A model generated the notes under the pieces. That model saw only the letters and a program-made list of their open reading frames with translations, was not told where the DNA came from and made no database searches. A stretch of 64,000 nt of DNA, taken from the NCBI GenBank assembly GCA_019058445.1, contig JAHPZA010000004.1, forward strand, positions 354,184-418,183, written 5' to 3'. Below, one piece after another: positions 61,805 through 64,000 of the stretch. This DNA is from Promethearchaeota archaeon (GTDB taxonomy: Archaea > Asgardarchaeota > Lokiarchaeia > Sigyniarchaeales > SOKP01). Position 1 is the stretch's first letter; each line of letters begins with the position of its first letter. Position numbers and translations under genes: made by a program.

Positions 61805-62503
61805 TTGAATTTAAATGAAGAAATTCATCATAAGTTAATCTCTAAAGGCGCTTCAATAGTAGGTTTTGCAGATTTAAAAAATGTATCCTATCAAATAAGA
61901 AATGATCTAAGGTATGGTATAGTCATAGGAATAAAGTTAAATCCAAAGGTTATAAAAAAAATTAATCCAGGACCAAGTTTGGATTATTATAATGAATATG
62001 ACCATGTAAATGAAAGATTAAATGAAATTGGTGATTATACGGAATTACTTCTAAAAAGTAAAGGATATGATGCCTTTTCTAAAAGTCAAAAAAATATTTT
62101 TATAGATCAAAATACTAAAAGAACAGATTTACCTCATAAAACTGTTGCTACAAGAGCGGGTCTTGGATGGATTGGGAAATGTGCTTTGTTAATTACAGAC
62201 CAATTTGGTGCTGCAATTCGTCTTACTACTGTATTAACTAATGCTGAGATAAAGGTAGGGAGTCCAATAAATAGCTCGAAATGTGGTGAGTGTGAAGAAT
62301 GTAAAAAGATCTGCCCTGCAGAAGCCGTTAGAGGATATAATTGGGATATAAATCTGGAGAGAGATACCTTCTTTGAAGCTTTAAAATGTCGAGATAAAAT
62401 CATTGAAAGGGGAGAAAAATTAAAATTAAGAGAGGCTATGTGTGGTTTATGTATCTATATATGTCCATGGACGCAAAAATATCTAAAGAATATTGGGGAT
62501 TAG
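61805..62503 (+). CDS. QueG-like 4Fe-4S reductase-type protein
   Basis: A 232-residue protein (TTG 61805) resembling epoxyqueuosine reductase and its short archaeal relatives: RAGLGWIGKCALLIT (about residues 119-133), first cluster CGECEECKKICP (about 160-171), second cluster CGLCIYICPW (about 218-227). It is shorter than bacterial QueG (about 350) and lacks the HEAT-repeat tail, so queuosine function is uncertain; a cobalamin- or Fe-S-dependent reductase of another substrate is possible. Confidence 0.8.
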   Translation: MNLNEEIHHKLISKGASIVGFADLKNVSYQIRNDLRYGIVIGIKLNPKVIKKINPGPSLDYYNEYDHVNERLNEIGDYTELLLKSKGYDAFSKSQKNIFIDQNTKRTDLPHKTVATRAGLGWIGKCALLITDQFGAAIRLTTVLTNAEIKVGSPINSSKCGECEECKKICPAEAVRGYNWDINLERDTFFEALKCRDKIIERGEKLKLREAMCGLCIYICPWTQKYLKNIGD

Positions 62504-62708
62504 ACATAGGGTTTAAGATCTTATTTTTCTATCGTTTTTGAGAATTTTTTTTGCTTAAGAACAATTATAATTTATACTGAAATTATATTTAAGTAAAAAA
62601 TGGTTATTTCTTTGATAATGAAAGTAATAAAATCGCTGAGATAATTTTGATTTATGAAAAATAGAAGAGATCTGCTAAATTACTAAATTTAAAAAAAATT
62701 TTAAAATT

Positions 62709-63491
62709 ATGAAATGGAAGCATTCTTTACAAAAAAGACAGATTATTATCCTAATTCTAATTATAGGACTACTCACTGCAATAACTTCTTTAAATTTAAT
62801 TCAGATTGAATATCAAATGAGAAGAAAAAGTATTAAGATAATGACTTGGAACATACATAATGGAGTTGGGATTGATGATGAATATGATTTAAACAGAATC
62901 ACAACTATAATTAAAAGGAATCAACCTGATATTGTCGGTTTACAGGAAGTAGAAGAGGATATGGCTGAATATATTGCAGATGAGTTGAATATGGAATATT
63001 TTTTTGGGGCAGACTTTGATGATGATGAGGGGAATGCTATATTGAGTAAATATCCGATTGAAGATGTTGAAATTCTATATTTGTCTCCTGATAATAGCAG
63101 ATCACTTATAAGAGCAAATCTTATAATAGATTCTGAAATATGGTACTTATTTATAATTCATTTAACACTAAGACCTACAGAAGATAATTTAAGGCAAACA
63201 GAACAAATTTTATCCAAAGTATTAAAAGGGTATTCTAAACATGTTATATTAATGGGTGATTTCAATTTTGGACCCGATTCTGATCAATATGAAAAAATAA
63301 TGAATTATGAAAATATAGAATTTGTGGATACTTACAGATATTTAAATGAAGATCGTGGCCTTACTTTTAGAACAAATTATCTATTTAGGAGGATAGACTA
63401 TATTTTTTGTTCATCTGATCTGAAACCTATCAATAGTGAAGCAATTTATTCCCAAGCTTCAGATCATTGTGCTGTAATGACAACTTTCTAA
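62709..63491 (+). CDS. Endonuclease/exonuclease/phosphatase family protein
   Basis: A 260-residue EEP-fold hydrolase with an N-terminal membrane or signal helix (about residues 13-30). Active-site motifs: IMTWNIHNGVG (about 45), IVGLQEVEED, NAILSKYPI, VILMGDFNFGPDSDQ (about 181), RRIDYIFCS and the final ASDHCAVM. May act outside the cell on phosphodiester lipids or nucleic acids. ATG 62709. Confidence 0.9.
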   Translation: MKWKHSLQKRQIIILILIIGLLTAITSLNLIQIEYQMRRKSIKIMTWNIHNGVGIDDEYDLNRITTIIKRNQPDIVGLQEVEEDMAEYIADELNMEYFFGADFDDDEGNAILSKYPIEDVEILYLSPDNSRSLIRANLIIDSEIWYLFIIHLTLRPTEDNLRQTEQILSKVLKGYSKHVILMGDFNFGPDSDQYEKIMNYENIEFVDTYRYLNEDRGLTFRTNYLFRRIDYIFCSSDLKPINSEAIYSQASDHCAVMTTF

Positions 63492-63590
63492 AATAAAAGA
63501 ATCAAGTTGCGTTTGTCTTATTGTATTAGACCTTTAACTATAGCATAATTGTAAAAAGGAAAAAAAGGATAAAAAAAAACAGTGAAAATT

Positions 63591-64000
63591 CTAAATTTTC
63601 AATTGTTCTTTTTCTAATGTTAGTGTATAGGCTTCGTTCATTGCAATTTCGAAAATTTTAACTTTAAATCGATCATGCAGAGGGGAGATTTTACAACCCG
63701 CATAGGTTATTTTATATAAAAACTGTGTTAATTTTCCAACGCCACCAATCATTGCTGCTGCCCTCTCAAATTCTTTAAGAGTATTACTATCAAATCCGCC
63801 GAAAAAACCTGCAAGGAAAGCAAAAAAATACATAAAAACAAAAATACCGACAACGAATAATAATAACACGTTAATTATTTTATCTCCTAAAGGTATTTCC
63901 CATACTAATAAACTGACAAATCTTAAGCATACATACGTGATAATTGCGGCGATTCCAGGTGCGATAAACGAGGTCCAAGGATATAGTTTATAGTCGGAAA
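63591..64000 (-). CDS. Multi-spanning membrane protein, C-terminal part (5-prime end outside the window)
   Basis: The frame is open from the window end to TAA at 63593-63591, 136 residues. Three hydrophobic helices (PWTSFIAPGIAAIITYVCL, the SLLVWEIP region, and VLLLFVVGIFVFMYFFAFL) precede a cytosolic tail with a Gly-rich turn (GGFDSNTLKEFERAAAMIGG). Layout fits the end of a polysaccharide flippase or MATE-type exporter, but this is only a suggestion. The apparent start at 63869 is internal. Confidence 0.65.
   Translation of the reverse strand, partial: SDYKLYPWTSFIAPGIAAIITYVCLRFVSLLVWEIPLGDKIINVLLLFVVGIFVFMYFFAFLAGFFGGFDSNTLKEFERAAAMIGGVGKLTQFLYKITYAGCKISPLHDRFKVKIFEIAMNEAYTLTLEKEQLKI

Noticed and set aside
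61805..62503. queG (queuosine synthesis)
   Set aside because: Too short and lacking the HEAT-repeat tail; only the reductase-type core with two clusters is shared, so no gene symbol is given.
1..64000. tRNA genes, CRISPR arrays, insertion sequences, replication origin
   Set aside because: No tRNA-like GGTTCRAATCC arm in cloverleaf context, no regularly spaced repeats, no transposase frame and no repeated origin boxes were seen on either strand by eye.

Overview
The window is AT-rich (roughly 70 percent A+T), densely coded archaeal DNA, most likely from an Asgard archaeon of the Lokiarchaeia/Promethearchaeota type. Several kinds of gene point that way. The information-processing genes are archaeal or eukaryote-like: aIF2-gamma, aIF1A, Spt5, a TFIIS-like factor, an FCF1-like PIN protein and a candidate ribosomal protein eL22. 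There are Rab/Ras-like small GTPases, and longin- and roadblock-like domains. A form III RuBisCO sits beside a ribose-1,5-bisphosphate isomerase, and there are many predicted surface proteins with a signal segment and a C-terminal membrane anchor. No rRNA, tRNA, CRISPR array or complete insertion sequence was recognised.

Layout. 1-9.5 kb: coiled-coil and helical unknowns, an amidase, a DUF362 protein, an ABC-2 exporter pair, two membrane proteins and a DUF3795 zinc protein. 9.6-17.5 kb: hydrolase, acetyltransferases, FkbM methyltransferase, COG0731 radical SAM protein, a degenerate phosphohexomutase, a structured non-coding stretch, an MFS transporter and an orphan LysW. 17.5-25.6 kb: UvrC, then the cluster R15P isomerase / PaaK-like ligase / RuBisCO / eL22-like / CitG-like / TFS. 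25.6-33 kb: a RecJ/GAN-type DHH nuclease, a surface protein, an interrupted aIF2-gamma gene, a nuclease-type pseudogene remnant and a TetR regulator. 33-45 kb: a gingipain-like C25 peptidase, a zinc-finger nuclease followed by a strongly folded 230-nt element, a membrane protein with a longin-like tail, a winged-helix regulator and a 1264-residue surface protein. 45-52 kb: cupins, tandem Rab-like GTPases with an overlapping PIN gene, iron ADH, aIF1A, Spt5 and a longin-roadblock protein. 52-64 kb: two convergent acyl-CoA dehydrogenase paralogues, a circularly permuted tail-anchored GTPase, a methyltransferase, a DUF4139-like protein, a GIY-YIG/HTH pseudogene, a QueG-like ferredoxin protein, an EEP phosphatase and the end of a multi-spanning membrane protein.

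The strongest observations are these. (1) The aIF2-gamma gene is interrupted exactly inside its P-loop by 29 nt. This insert folds into a bulge-helix-bulge whose predicted cuts restore GHVDHG-KTT, so it looks like a tiny archaeal mRNA intron. (2) A small GTPase has motif order G3-G4-G5-G1-G2, a clean permutation at the beta2/beta3 hairpin, plus a C-terminal membrane anchor. (3) A 230-nt element behind a nuclease gene is closed by perfect 9-bp inverted ends and contains a potential pseudoknot. (4) A GIY-YIG/HTH reading frame is broken only by three TAA codons. All functional names are from reading motifs by eye; no database search was possible.
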